A stretch of DNA of 18,246 nt from Candidatus Aminicenantota bacterium (GCA_030620655.1 JAUXEH010000015.1:1-18246); one strand, 5' to 3'; shown: positions 1-7,478, counted from the stretch's first letter. Numbers and translations are program-made. The notes: generated from the sequence alone by a model not told the origin.

Positions 1-94
1 CTCGCCTCCGGATGGCTTCCTTATCAGCTTGCCCGACTGATGTAAAAATCAACAAGGTTTTGGCAATGCTATACAGAGGGGGTGGTTGGACGGC

Positions 95-124
95 TTGACA
101 GAGGGCGAGGGGGGTCGATATAAT
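95..124 (+). promoter_or_regulatory. Sigma70-type promoter of the glycosyltransferase operon
   Basis: A consensus -35 box TTGACA lies at 95-100 and a consensus -10 box TATAAT at 119-124, separated by 18 bases. Transcription should begin near base 131, leaving a leader of about 40 bases before the ATG at 170. The position rules out the in-frame TTG at 86 as a start codon for the first gene, because it lies upstream of the transcript. Both boxes are seen directly; activity is inferred. Confidence 0.8.
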
Positions 125-169
125 TCCAGCAACCGGGCAGAAGCTGCACAGCTCGGCCGGTACATACCG

Positions 170-514
170 ATGAAGCGAGAGAATATCCTGAGAAAGATCG
201 AAGAGATTCGCGGGGAGCTGGCCGAAGACCGGTATGAAATCATGAAAGGCAAGATCCTGGAAAGGACGTTTCATCTGCACAAGTCCGCCCGCAACCCACT
301 GAGCCGCAAGTTCATAGAGAAATTCCGTACCAAGCTGATGCACGAGGTCGAGCTGGTGCTGGGACCGGTCCTGGACAATCAGAGGGAGATCAATCTTCGG
401 TTTCTGGACGAGATTGAACGGCTCAGACAGGCCTGTCTATCTGGAATCCCCGGCAGCGCCGGACAGGACGATGAAAGACCGCATACAACGCCTTCTGAAG
501 ACGACCAGACATAG
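170..514 (+). CDS. Small helical protein, first gene of the GT operon
   Basis: This 114-residue protein has no family I can name. Residues 1-90 are strongly charged and helix-forming, with leucines spaced as in a coiled coil, and contain no signal peptide or membrane segment. The last 25 residues are acidic and probably disordered. Residues 69-76 (DNQREINL) resemble a stretch in the second small protein of the operon (2783-3304), so the two are probably diverged relatives. The ATG at 170 is preferred over the upstream TTG at 86, which lies ahead of the promoter; no clear Shine-Dalgarno precedes 170. The gene overlaps the following GT by 44 bases, which suggests coupled translation. A role as a scaffold or regulator of the neighbouring GTs is inference from position. 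Confidence 0.65.
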   Translation: MKRENILRKIEEIRGELAEDRYEIMKGKILERTFHLHKSARNPLSRKFIEKFRTKLMHEVELVLGPVLDNQREINLRFLDEIERLRQACLSGIPGSAGQDDERPHTTPSEDDQT

Positions 515-1598
515 GCTGGCGAACATGGGGGGAAGTTCACCTGTCAGAACCATTGCCGTGTGTGCCGCCCAGGTCCCCTTTTTCCAGGGAGGAGCCGAGG
601 CGCATGTCCTGGGTTTGGTGGATAACCTCCGTGACAGGGATTATGAGGTCGACCTCATCAACATCCCTTACAAATGGTACCCCCATGATCAGCTCCTCAA
701 AAGTATCGAAATCTGGGGCATGCTGGACCTGACCGAGTCCAACGGAAAGCCTATCGATCTGGTGATCACCACCAAATTTCCTTCCTACTTCGCCAACCAT
801 CCCAACAAGGTTCTCTGGCTGATCCATCAGTACCGTCAGATGTATGACCTCTTCGGTACCGAATACTCGGAGTTCGATCCCGCGGATGCCGCGTCCATGG
901 CCTTGCGGGATAAGCTGATCGCCATGGACACCCGGGTGCTCCGGACCTATCCCCGGATCTATACCAATGCCGGGAATACAGCGGCCCGTTTGAAGACACA
1001 CAACGGCATCGACGCGGAGCCACTGTATCATCCCCCCCGCCTTAGCGGCCGGTATTATTCGGACACATATGGGGACTACATCCTGTCCGTGGGACGCCTG
1101 GATAAGCTCAAACGCGTAGACGCCCTGCTGAGGGCCATGCGTCACACGGCCGCCGACATTCGCTGCAAGATCGTCGGAACCGGCCCAGAGGAAATGAGCC
1201 TAAAGGCCCTGGCCGGGGAACTGGGGTTGGAAAAGCGTGTGGAGTTTCTGGGATTCGTTCCAGATGACCGGCTCCTCCGGGAATACGCCGGATGCGCCGC
1301 CGTCTATTTCGCCCCGCGGGATGAGGACTACGGGTATATAACGCTCGAGGCCTTTCTTTCCCGCAAGCCGGTGATCACCGCTGTCGATTCCGGGGGCCCC
1401 CTGGAGTTTGTGGAGGACGGGACAAACGGGCTCATCCTCCCTTCCCTGGAAGCAGAGGAGCTGGGCCGGGCCATAGCGTCACTGTTAAATGACCGGGAAC
1501 GGTGTTCTCTGTGGGGGGAAGCGGGATATGGCCGTGTGAAAGATATAGGATGGGACCACGTCATCCGGGCCCTGCTCGGGGAAGAGGAACACGCATGA
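471..1598 (+). CDS. Glycosyltransferase family 4 (GT-B fold)
   Basis: Predicted retaining glycosyltransferase of 375 residues that moves a sugar from a nucleotide donor to a growing surface glycan at the cytoplasmic face of the membrane. The N-terminal Rossmann half begins near residue 27 and has the glycine-rich acceptor loop FFQGGAEAHV (37-46). The C-terminal donor-binding half begins near 202 (YILSVGRLDKLKRVD), with GTGPE at 236-240 and the E-x7-E motif E285/E293 in DEDYGYITLEAF. The first 25 residues are basic and could form an amphipathic membrane-contact helix. The ATG at 471 follows an AGGA-type ribosome binding site; a TTG at 414 in the same frame is less likely, and an ATG at 525 is a possible alternative. 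The stop overlaps the next ATG as ATGA. Sugar and linkage cannot be read from sequence. Confidence 0.9.
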   Translation: MKDRIQRLLKTTRHRLANMGGSSPVRTIAVCAAQVPFFQGGAEAHVLGLVDNLRDRDYEVDLINIPYKWYPHDQLLKSIEIWGMLDLTESNGKPIDLVITTKFPSYFANHPNKVLWLIHQYRQMYDLFGTEYSEFDPADAASMALRDKLIAMDTRVLRTYPRIYTNAGNTAARLKTHNGIDAEPLYHPPRLSGRYYSDTYGDYILSVGRLDKLKRVDALLRAMRHTAADIRCKIVGTGPEEMSLKALAGELGLEKRVEFLGFVPDDRLLREYAGCAAVYFAPRDEDYGYITLEAFLSRKPVITAVDSGGPLEFVEDGTNGLILPSLEAEELGRAIASLLNDRERCSLWGEAGYGRVKDIGWDHVIRALLGEEEHA

Positions 1599-2779
1599 AG
1601 GTCGCCGTGTTCAGCCCCCTAAACCCTGTCAAGTCGGGTATATCGGATTATACGGAGGAGCTCCTACCCGAGCTGGCAAAAGAGGCCGCACTGGATATCT
1701 ATATCGATGGGGGATACAAGCCCTCGAATCCCGGCTTGGCCGAGCAGTACCGGATCATAGCTTTTGATGCGGAGAGCTTTGAACCCGAAGCCTACGACGC
1801 CGTGCTGTACCACATGGGAAACTTCTACGATGCCCATCGGTACATTTACGAATGCCTGAAGCGCTTCCCAGGGATCGTGGTCCTGCACGATTATGTGATG
1901 CAGGGATTTTATGCGGAGCGCTATGTCGCCACAGGGAATTTTCATCCCTATCAGCACCTGCTTGAAAAATATTACGGAGAGAAGGGGAGAGAGATCGCAC
2001 AGTCTATCAAGGACCGGAGTCCGGTGCCTATCTGGGAATCTCCCGAAGCCGTCCAATTCCCTCTCTGTGAAGAGATCATCGCCCATGCCCGGGGTGTCGT
2101 TGTCCACTCCCGGTTCGTGCACGACAGGATCCGGGAGCTAACGACAGCTCCCATCACCGTCATCCCGCAGCATGGACACATTCCTCTGGAATTCGACACC
2201 GCATCCATACGTCAGAACCTGGGGGTGGTGGATGGAGAGCTTCTGATCTGCGCTGCCGGATACGTGAGCAGGAACAAGCGCTATAAACAGATAATGGCTG
2301 CGCTGCATGAGCTTCGGGGCATTCCCTATAGGTTCGTGATCGCCGGAGAGGACCGCGGCCGTATCTTAGACGAGCTCCCCCAGGAAAACCGCGTCGATTT
2401 CCAGGTTTTAGGGCATCTGCCTCTCAAGGAGATGGAATCTGTGATGTGCGCGTCCGACATCTGCATCAATCTGCGTTACCCCACCATGGGGGAGAGCTCC
2501 GGGGTCCTGGCCCGCATGATGGGATACGGAAAGCCCGTGCTGGTCACCAACCTCGGCTCCTACGCTGAATTCCCCGACTATGCGGTCCTCAAAATCGATG
2601 CGGACCTGGACGAAACTGAGATGATCAAGCGTTTCATCTGTGCCCTGGCACAAGATGAGGATTTTCGGCTGTCTGTGGGGAGAGAAGCCGGAGCGTATGT
2701 GGAACAGGAATGCAGCATTCTCAAGTGCGTGGAGCTTTATACGCGTTTTATCCGGGAATGCACAGAAGGGGATCAATAG
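1595..2779 (+). CDS. Glycosyltransferase family 4, second of the operon
   Basis: A 394-residue GT-B glycosyltransferase, probably cytoplasmic and peripheral to the membrane. The N-terminus reads VAVFSPLNPVKSGISDYTEE (3-22), a form typical of GT4 enzymes in polysaccharide clusters. The second domain has AAGYVSRNKRYK (220-231), FVIAGED (247-253) and LGHLPLKEM (272-280). Around residues 293-326 it carries LRYPTMGESSGVL and GKPVLVTNLGSYAEFPD; here GES takes the place of the more usual donor-site Glu context. The start ATG overlaps the stop of the preceding GT and is preceded by GAAGAGG, so the frame extension upstream to 1502 is not used. Three bases separate its stop from the next gene. The two adjacent GTs most likely add consecutive sugars of one glycan; the substrate is unknown. 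Confidence 0.9.
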   Translation: MKVAVFSPLNPVKSGISDYTEELLPELAKEAALDIYIDGGYKPSNPGLAEQYRIIAFDAESFEPEAYDAVLYHMGNFYDAHRYIYECLKRFPGIVVLHDYVMQGFYAERYVATGNFHPYQHLLEKYYGEKGREIAQSIKDRSPVPIWESPEAVQFPLCEEIIAHARGVVVHSRFVHDRIRELTTAPITVIPQHGHIPLEFDTASIRQNLGVVDGELLICAAGYVSRNKRYKQIMAALHELRGIPYRFVIAGEDRGRILDELPQENRVDFQVLGHLPLKEMESVMCASDICINLRYPTMGESSGVLARMMGYGKPVLVTNLGSYAEFPDYAVLKIDADLDETEMIKRFICALAQDEDFRLSVGREAGAYVEQECSILKCVELYTRFIRECTEGDQ

Positions 2780-2782
2780 AGC

Positions 2783-3304
2783 ATGCAGGATCGATCGACT
2801 CTGAAGGAAGAAATTACCCGGCTCAAAACCCGCCTCTCCGATGAGAGGGCCGGGATCACGGAAATCACGGAGCTCCTTCACCTCGGGATCGAGAGGGAAG
2901 CGGGAATCTGGGAATATGACTTCGATGAGCTGGGAGCGGAGATGTGGCGCCGGTTCGCCCAACTGGAGGAGCAGCAGGACTGCATCTCCGAGGAGGAGAC
3001 TTTCCCGGCCGGTCGGATCTCCTCTGGCATACTCCGGAGGCTGAAAAAGCTGTACCGGACACTGACCGGCCCTCTGGCACGCGCCATCATCGACAAACGG
3101 AAGCAGTTCAACCTGGACCAGCAGAACCTTCTCAACAAAGAGTCTGTTCCGTTCTATCTGTCAGTGATCCTGACGCTGCAGAAGATCAAGGACCGCCTGA
3201 ATGTCATGGAAGAGTCCCTGTCGAAGATCGAGAACGAACTGGAGGAACAGTTCCTGGAGGTTCAGAGGCTGGGCAGGGACGAGCCGCCCGAGGCCGGAGG
3301 TTAA
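2783..3304 (+). CDS. Coiled-coil-like helical protein in the GT operon
   Basis: A 173-residue soluble protein with no recognised domain. Residues 1-30 form a charged heptad-like helix, 30-75 an acidic segment rich in Glu, Trp and Phe, and 80-165 a long helical region. This ends in a clear coiled coil (about 128-163, LQKIKDRLNVMEESLSKIEN). Near residues 108-115 DKRKQFNL resembles DNQREINL of the first small protein of this operon. Similar Q/K-x-FN motifs precede methyltransferases and GTs in many polysaccharide clusters, from general knowledge. The gene is packed between two GTs, 3 bases after one and 4 bases before the next, so it belongs to the same transcript. A structural or assembly role is inference. 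Confidence 0.75.
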   Translation: MQDRSTLKEEITRLKTRLSDERAGITEITELLHLGIEREAGIWEYDFDELGAEMWRRFAQLEEQQDCISEEETFPAGRISSGILRRLKKLYRTLTGPLARAIIDKRKQFNLDQQNLLNKESVPFYLSVILTLQKIKDRLNVMEESLSKIENELEEQFLEVQRLGRDEPPEAGG

Positions 3305-3308
3305 TCGC

Positions 3309-4676
3309 ATGACTGATCGGTTGGAGGCCTTCCATGCTTTCCTGGCTGCTGAACCGGCTCCGGCGCTAGAGGCCGTGACCCGCTGTCTCTACGAGGGATT
3401 GACTGGGGAGGAAACTGGGGATGAAGAGGAATGCCTGAAGGAAAAGATCGAACTGGTCCGGCAGACGCGAGGGCTCCAGTCAGCGGTCAACGTGCTGTCC
3501 CGGCTCGAAGTGGCTCTGGGTTTCCGTAAGCCGTCCCTGGGGCTGTACGACAATGCTCTGCATTTTATCGGGGGAGCACAGAAATACGGATGCACTCTGG
3601 CCCACACTCTTCAGGACGATTTCGAGGTCACGCTGATCGCCAACTCAGAGGTCACGCGGGAACAGCTGGAGTCCTGGTACGGCCTGGATCTCGCTCGCTG
3701 CCGGATCAAGGTCGTTCAGATCCCGTATTTCGAAGAACGGGAAAAGCAGCGGGGTGTTTTCGATGCCGGGCTGGTCGAATTGAGAAAAGACAACCCGTTT
3801 CATGCGATAAGCCTGGAGAGCGGGAAGTACGATGTATTCGTGAACAACTGCATGCTGGAAATGGTCTATCCACTTGCCCCCATCTCCGAGATGGTGGTGC
3901 ATTTCCCGGAGCGGGAGATCTCCCGCTTTTTTCATGTAGGCCGGTACACGCATATCATCTACAACAGCCGTTACACTGCGACGTGGATCGCGAAACGCTG
4001 GCGGCTCGAGCCGCACATCCACATCTATCCCCCTGTCGACATGGTTTCTCCTCTACAGGAATGCCTGGAGAAAAAACGGGACATCATCCTGTCTGTGGCT
4101 CGATTCGAGCCGGGCGGCAACAAACAGCAGTTGGAGATGATAAAGTCATTCCTCCAGCTCCGCCGGCTCAATCCCGGGGATACAGAGGGCTGGAGGCTGG
4201 TCCTGGTCGGAGGGAGCACTCCGGCCAATCCCTACCTGGAGAGGATAAAGAGGTGGCTGGCGGACACCCCCGCCTCCAACATCGAGCTGCGGGTCAACAC
4301 CCCGGTGGGGGAGCTCAAGGAAGTGTACAGGACCGCACGCATCTTCTGGCACTTCAGCGGGCTGGGGCAGCGGGATCCGGCGCGGATCGAGCATTTCGGC
4401 ATGACCACGGTCGAGGCCATGCAGAACGGCTGCGTCCCGGTGGTGTTCCGGGGCGGGGGGCAGACGGAGATCGTGGAAGAGGGTGTGTCCGGTTTCATGT
4501 TCGGCTCTCCCATGGAGCTGCAGGAGAAGACCCGGATCCTGATGCAGGATCCTCAAATGTCCGTCAAGCTGGCCGGCGGCGCCCATGCGCGCGGCCTGGC
4601 CTTCACCAAAGACATGTTTATGGATCGTGTCCGGAAGCATTTTTCCGGTATCTTGAGCGAGTACCGCTTCCGGTAG
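3309..4676 (+). CDS. Glycosyltransferase family 4 with helical N-terminal extension
   Basis: A 455-residue GT-B enzyme, third GT of the operon. Residues 1-75 are a predicted helical extension absent from ordinary GT4 enzymes. The acceptor domain starts at about 77 with SLGLYDNALHFIGGAQKYG. The donor domain holds IILSVARFEPGGNKQQ (259-274), LVLVGGS (297-303) and the E-x7-E motif E361/E369 in EHFGMTTVEAM. FWHFSGLGQRDPARIEHFG (346-364) resembles the ALG11-like and bacterial GT4 subgroup that usually contains FWHATG. The ATG at 3309 follows GGAGG at 3296-3300; the open frame from 3201 overlaps the previous gene and is not used. It is the last gene of the operon and runs convergently into the ACT gene with an 11-base gap. 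Sugar specificity is unknown. Confidence 0.92.
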   Translation: MTDRLEAFHAFLAAEPAPALEAVTRCLYEGLTGEETGDEEECLKEKIELVRQTRGLQSAVNVLSRLEVALGFRKPSLGLYDNALHFIGGAQKYGCTLAHTLQDDFEVTLIANSEVTREQLESWYGLDLARCRIKVVQIPYFEEREKQRGVFDAGLVELRKDNPFHAISLESGKYDVFVNNCMLEMVYPLAPISEMVVHFPEREISRFFHVGRYTHIIYNSRYTATWIAKRWRLEPHIHIYPPVDMVSPLQECLEKKRDIILSVARFEPGGNKQQLEMIKSFLQLRRLNPGDTEGWRLVLVGGSTPANPYLERIKRWLADTPASNIELRVNTPVGELKEVYRTARIFWHFSGLGQRDPARIEHFGMTTVEAMQNGCVPVVFRGGGQTEIVEEGVSGFMFGSPMELQEKTRILMQDPQMSVKLAGGAHARGLAFTKDMFMDRVRKHFSGILSEYRFR

Positions 4677-4687
4677 AATCTGGGTGG

Positions 4688-5083
4688 CTATTCCAAGGTT
4701 TCCAGGGCCCTGGAGTTGTTGTTGGTCCGGATGACCATGAGGACCTTGCCGGTCCCGGCAGACGAGCAGTAGCAGCAATCGATGTCGATCACCGCATTGC
4801 CCAGGAGGGCACCGATCTCGGCGCCGGCTCCGATGCGGTCGCCGATCATCACGGTGATGACCTCATTGATGTTCACGGCATATCCCAAGGATTTCAGGCT
4901 CTTTTCCGCTTTTTTATTGTCAGAGGTTACCAGATAGAAAACGCCCTTGTCTTTTTCTGCATAGGCGTTGAGGGCCCTGAGGTTGACTCCGCCATTGGCC
5001 AGCGTGCCCATCACGCGGCCCAGGATGCCGGGTTCGTTGGGTGTGATAACATGCAGTTCTGTTTCGAGTTTGACTTCGTGCAT
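4688..5083 (-). CDS. Tandem ACT-domain protein
   Basis: A small 131-residue cytoplasmic protein made of two ACT domains (about 6-72 and 74-130). ACT domains bind amino acids and regulate amino acid metabolism. The first has the typical loop TPNEPGILGRVMGTLANGGV at 14-33, followed by NLRALNAYAEKDKGVFYLV. The second begins EVITVMIGDRIGAGAEIGALL and contains an unusual CCYC cluster near 103-106. There is no catalytic domain, so it is a stand-alone sensor of the kind annotated as amino acid-binding protein. The ATG follows AAGAGGAG in a good ribosome binding position, and an extended -10 promoter lies just upstream. The ligand and partner enzyme cannot be deduced; no amino acid biosynthesis gene is nearby. 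Confidence 0.85.
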   Translation of the reverse strand: MHEVKLETELHVITPNEPGILGRVMGTLANGGVNLRALNAYAEKDKGVFYLVTSDNKKAEKSLKSLGYAVNINEVITVMIGDRIGAGAEIGALLGNAVIDIDCCYCSSAGTGKVLMVIRTNNNSRALETLE

Positions 5084-5113
5084 TTTCTATTCTCCTCTTG
5101 GCTGAGAGGCCGC

Positions 5114-5142
5114 ATTATACCAAAATCCGCAGGGAAATTCAC
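5114..5142 (-). promoter_or_regulatory. Extended -10 promoter of the ACT gene
   Basis: On the minus strand TATAAT lies at 5119-5114 and is preceded by TGG, giving an extended -10 element. A weak -35 (GTGAAT, 5142-5137) is 17 bases upstream. The predicted transcript starts near 5107, about 24 bases before the ATG, and includes the AAGAGGAG ribosome binding site. Confidence 0.6.
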
Positions 5143-5148
5143 CCGCGG

Positions 5149-5180
5149 TTGTGTTTTTTATGAATTATCCGGGATATAAT
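5149..5180 (+). promoter_or_regulatory. Candidate promoter of the glutamine amidotransferase gene
   Basis: A perfect TATAAT lies at 5175-5180. The only TTG-type -35 candidate (TTGTGT, 5149-5154) is 20 bases upstream, which is longer than usual, so the match is weak. A start near 5187 would place transcription 1-3 bases before the ATG at 5189 and leave out the GGAG at 5181-5184, giving a leaderless message. Activity is uncertain. Confidence 0.35.
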
Positions 5181-5188
5181 GGAGATGC

Positions 5189-5869
5189 ATGAAGAACATC
5201 CGACTCGCGATAATCGATAACGCCATGGACCATTCGGTTTACACACCGGTGGAGCATTGGCGCAAACATCTCCCCATGGAAGGCGAAACCTATCGTGCCC
5301 CGGCCGGTGAATTCCCGGACCTGCAGGACGGGTACACGCATCTGATCCTGACCGGCTCCGAGGCGTCGATAATGGAGAGGGAATCATGGGTGGACGACGA
5401 AGTTGAGCTCGTGCAGAAGGCGGCGGCCGGAGGGCTGTCTGTTCTGGGGAGCTGCTGGGGGCACCAGCTGCTGGCCCTGGCTCTTTCCGGGCCGGAAAAC
5501 GTAAGGCGGTGTGACAAACCGGAGATGGGATGGCTTCCTATCCGGATCACGGTGGACAACCTCCTTCTCGGAAAAAGGGGCCGCATCTATGCATATACGG
5601 TCCATTTTGACGAGGTGGTGGGGTTGGGTGGAGATTTCCGCGTCCTGGCAACAACGCCTCAGTGCCCTGTCCATGCCTTCCAGGTGAGGGGCAGGCAGAT
5701 CTGGGGCGTGCAGTCCCACCCGGAGATCGGCATCCCTGACGGCCGCGAGCTGTTCCGGAAGTTCCTGGGCCTGGGGAGCCCGGCTGCACCCCTCTTCCAA
5801 GCCGCGCTCGCTTCTCCGGCAAGGGACACCGGGGCGATCCGGGGGATCATAGACGCCTTTCTGGGATGA
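5189..5869 (+). CDS. Class I glutamine amidotransferase (GMP synthase-like)
   Basis: A 226-residue stand-alone GATase1 domain that would hydrolyse glutamine and pass ammonia to an unknown acceptor. The nucleophile is Cys89 in LGSCWGHQLLA, and the catalytic His177 and Glu179 lie in QSHPEI, so the triad is complete. The N-terminus LAIIDNAMDHSVYTPVEHW (6-24) fits this subgroup and supports the ATG at 5189. The length matches free amidotransferase-like proteins rather than the GuaA fusion, which has a C-terminal synthetase. It is divergent from the ACT gene and 148 bases ahead of the PKD-barrel gene, so probably transcribed alone. Its substrate cannot be told; gamma-glutamyl hydrolase activity is another possibility for such proteins. 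Confidence 0.85.
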   Translation: MKNIRLAIIDNAMDHSVYTPVEHWRKHLPMEGETYRAPAGEFPDLQDGYTHLILTGSEASIMERESWVDDEVELVQKAAAGGLSVLGSCWGHQLLALALSGPENVRRCDKPEMGWLPIRITVDNLLLGKRGRIYAYTVHFDEVVGLGGDFRVLATTPQCPVHAFQVRGRQIWGVQSHPEIGIPDGRELFRKFLGLGSPAAPLFQAALASPARDTGAIRGIIDAFLG

Positions 5870-5914
5870 TAGAACAGCAGGTCCAGGATTTTTCCTCCGG
5901 TCAGTCATTTTCTC

Positions 5915-5943
5915 TTGACAAAAGGAGATAATTATCATTTATT
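5915..5943 (+). promoter_or_regulatory. Promoter of the PKD-barrel gene with operator-like palindrome
   Basis: A consensus -35 TTGACA lies at 5915-5920, and TTTATT (4 of 6) at 5938-5943 can serve as the -10 with a 17-base spacer. TATTAA at 5940-5945 is an alternative. The spacer contains the perfect 10-base palindrome GATAATTATC at 5927-5936, in a place where a bound protein would block RNA polymerase. The sequence is reminiscent of the A/T-rich hexamers of Fur-type sites, but it is only half a canonical site. Confidence 0.55.
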
Positions 5944-5971
5944 AATACTTACCTGATATTTTAGGGTTAAG

Positions 5972-5983
5972 GGATATTTATCC
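5972..5983 (+). promoter_or_regulatory. Small dyad in the leader of the PKD-barrel gene
   Basis: GGATA (5972-5976) and TATCC (5979-5983) form a perfect 5-base inverted repeat around TT, with a wobble and a further pair outside. It lies between the predicted transcript start (about 5950) and the ATG. It could be an operator or a weak RNA stem; chance is also possible. Confidence 0.25.
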
Positions 5984-6017
5984 TTGCCATTTAAATGTAA
6001 GATCTAAAGGAGGAGGC

Positions 6018-7478
6018 ATGAAAGCAAAAAAAATTATGGCACTGGCCGTCGGGTTGCTGGTCCTGTTCGCCATGAGTTCGCTGGCAGAGACCAAAAAACT
6101 CAAGCATATCGGACGCTACACCTTGGTCCGCATCAAAGGAGAGGTCCCTACTTCTGAGGTGATGAAGACTCTGGTTGACCGGTATGCGGGCGACATCAAA
6201 TATGGATTCGATCTGGCAGGATTCGGTGACCTCTATCTGCCCTTCATGGATCAGATCAGATCCGAGAATTTCAAAGAGGGTGAGCTGTCCGTGGGACAGC
6301 CCATTCCCTGGATGTTGTTTCGGTCTCAGGGAAAAGTCAAGATCGTCAAGGATCTGGAATGGGCAGGCCAAGGCCCTCTCCCGATTTTTGTGTTCACGGT
6401 GGAGAAGGACTACAAATACTATGATTTCATGATGCCTAGAGCCTGCGGCAACATCTCGTTCCTGCGGACCCGGGAGGCCCCTCCGCCGGTTGCGACCTGC
6501 GACATCCAGGTGAACCCGGTCAGGGCCAACATCAACGATCCCATAAACGTGGATATGAGCGGATCCCGCAATGCCACTTCGCTTGAGGTCGAGGTATACG
6601 GGCCTGATGGGCAGAAAGTGACCTCCAAATCCCTGACTCCGGACTCTCCACGCTGGCAGACCCGGTTCGCCGAGCCTGGTGAATACGTATTCAAGGCCAA
6701 GGCCGTCAATGCTGCGGGCAAGGCCTCCATCAATCCCTGTGAAGCCAAGACCTACATTAACTTCCCGCCGCTGTGCAAGATCTGGTCCTCCTGCATGCCC
6801 TGCCCGAACTATGTGGGACGCCCCATCACCTTCGATGCCTCCAACTCCACCGACCCGGACGGGGAAGTGGCTAAGGTGGACTTCGAGATCAAAGACGAGA
6901 CCGGGAACATCGTCGACACCTATTCCGACAGAGAAAAACCCTTCAGCATGGAGAAGGTTTTCGAGAAACCCGGGATCTACACCATCACGGCCGTGGTGAC
7001 CGATGATTTCGGCGCCATGTCCGAACCCTGCAAGATCGAGGGCCTGGAAGTCACCCAGAAGAAGTTATACGGCGCACTCCATCTGGCGCCTTTCTGGGCA
7101 AGGGGCAGCCACGGTCAGTACATTGGCGGCAGGATTGGAGTTTATTTCTGGCTGATACCGGGCAAGCTGGACATCCAGGGCAATGTCGGCGGCGAGCTGG
7201 CCCTCAAGGACGAACCCTGGAAATCGCTGGCCATGGGTGACGTCCTGCTGAACTACCATTTCGGGCCGTTCTTCATCGGCGGCGGCGGTGGATTCACGAC
7301 CGCGGTCAAGGATACCCGCGAGGCGGACTTCGACCTGCTGGGCAGCCTGGGCTTCGACATCTTCAATAACTGGACCACCATTGGATCGATATACGGCCAG
7401 GTGCGCTGGCCCATCGGCGAAGACCGTTCCTTCTCAGACAACCACAAGCTGGAGCTCGGATTCCGGCTGCTGTTCTAG
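6018..7478 (+). CDS. Exported PKD-domain protein with outer-membrane barrel-like C-terminus
   Basis: A 486-residue envelope protein. Residues 1-23 are a signal peptide (KAKK, hydrophobic core, cleavage after SLA). Residues 24-155 form an unrecognised N-terminal domain. Two Ig/PKD-like domains follow at about 161-248 and 251-345; the second has the typical VGRPITFDASNSTDPDGEVA (266-285). Residues 348-486 alternate polar and hydrophobic residues, have glycine-rich turns such as GGGGG (421-425), and end in LGFRLLF with a terminal Phe, as in small outer-membrane barrels. Seven cysteines (143, 161, 241, 253, 259, 262, 338) cluster in or near the PKD part and could form disulfides. AAAGGAGGAGG before the ATG is the strongest ribosome binding site in the window, so high expression is likely. 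It has its own promoter and terminator. A surface-binding or structural porin-like role is inference. Confidence 0.8.
   Translation: MKAKKIMALAVGLLVLFAMSSLAETKKLKHIGRYTLVRIKGEVPTSEVMKTLVDRYAGDIKYGFDLAGFGDLYLPFMDQIRSENFKEGELSVGQPIPWMLFRSQGKVKIVKDLEWAGQGPLPIFVFTVEKDYKYYDFMMPRACGNISFLRTREAPPPVATCDIQVNPVRANINDPINVDMSGSRNATSLEVEVYGPDGQKVTSKSLTPDSPRWQTRFAEPGEYVFKAKAVNAAGKASINPCEAKTYINFPPLCKIWSSCMPCPNYVGRPITFDASNSTDPDGEVAKVDFEIKDETGNIVDTYSDREKPFSMEKVFEKPGIYTITAVVTDDFGAMSEPCKIEGLEVTQKKLYGALHLAPFWARGSHGQYIGGRIGVYFWLIPGKLDIQGNVGGELALKDEPWKSLAMGDVLLNYHFGPFFIGGGGGFTTAVKDTREADFDLLGSLGFDIFNNWTTIGSIYGQVRWPIGEDRSFSDNHKLELGFRLLF

Noticed and set aside
1..94. Possible tail of a gene entering from the left edge
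   Set aside because: Frames close with stops at 40, 45 and 98, but the 13-32 residues available match nothing I can name, so no call is made.
86..169. N-terminal extension of the first operon gene from a TTG codon
   Set aside because: The TTG lies upstream of the consensus promoter boxes, so it would not be in the transcript.
537..1145. A 202-residue minus-strand open frame inside the first GT gene
   Set aside because: Fully antisense to a well-supported GT4 enzyme, with no recognisable motif or ribosome binding site.
4641..4675. Hairpin near the end of the third GT gene as a terminator between convergent genes
   Set aside because: The stem CGGTA/TACCG is short, lies inside the coding sequence and has no following T-run in either direction.
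4700..4712. Perfect palindrome CCAGGGCCCTGG
   Set aside because: It lies in the coding end of the ACT gene and is explained by its codons; no second copy or regulatory context was seen.
3590..5179. A 529-residue open frame on the plus strand, longer than the GT it overlaps
   Set aside because: It is out of frame with the clear GT4 gene, then runs antisense to the ACT gene. Its translation is rich in Gly, Arg, Pro and His with no domain, as expected of a shadow frame in GC-rich DNA.
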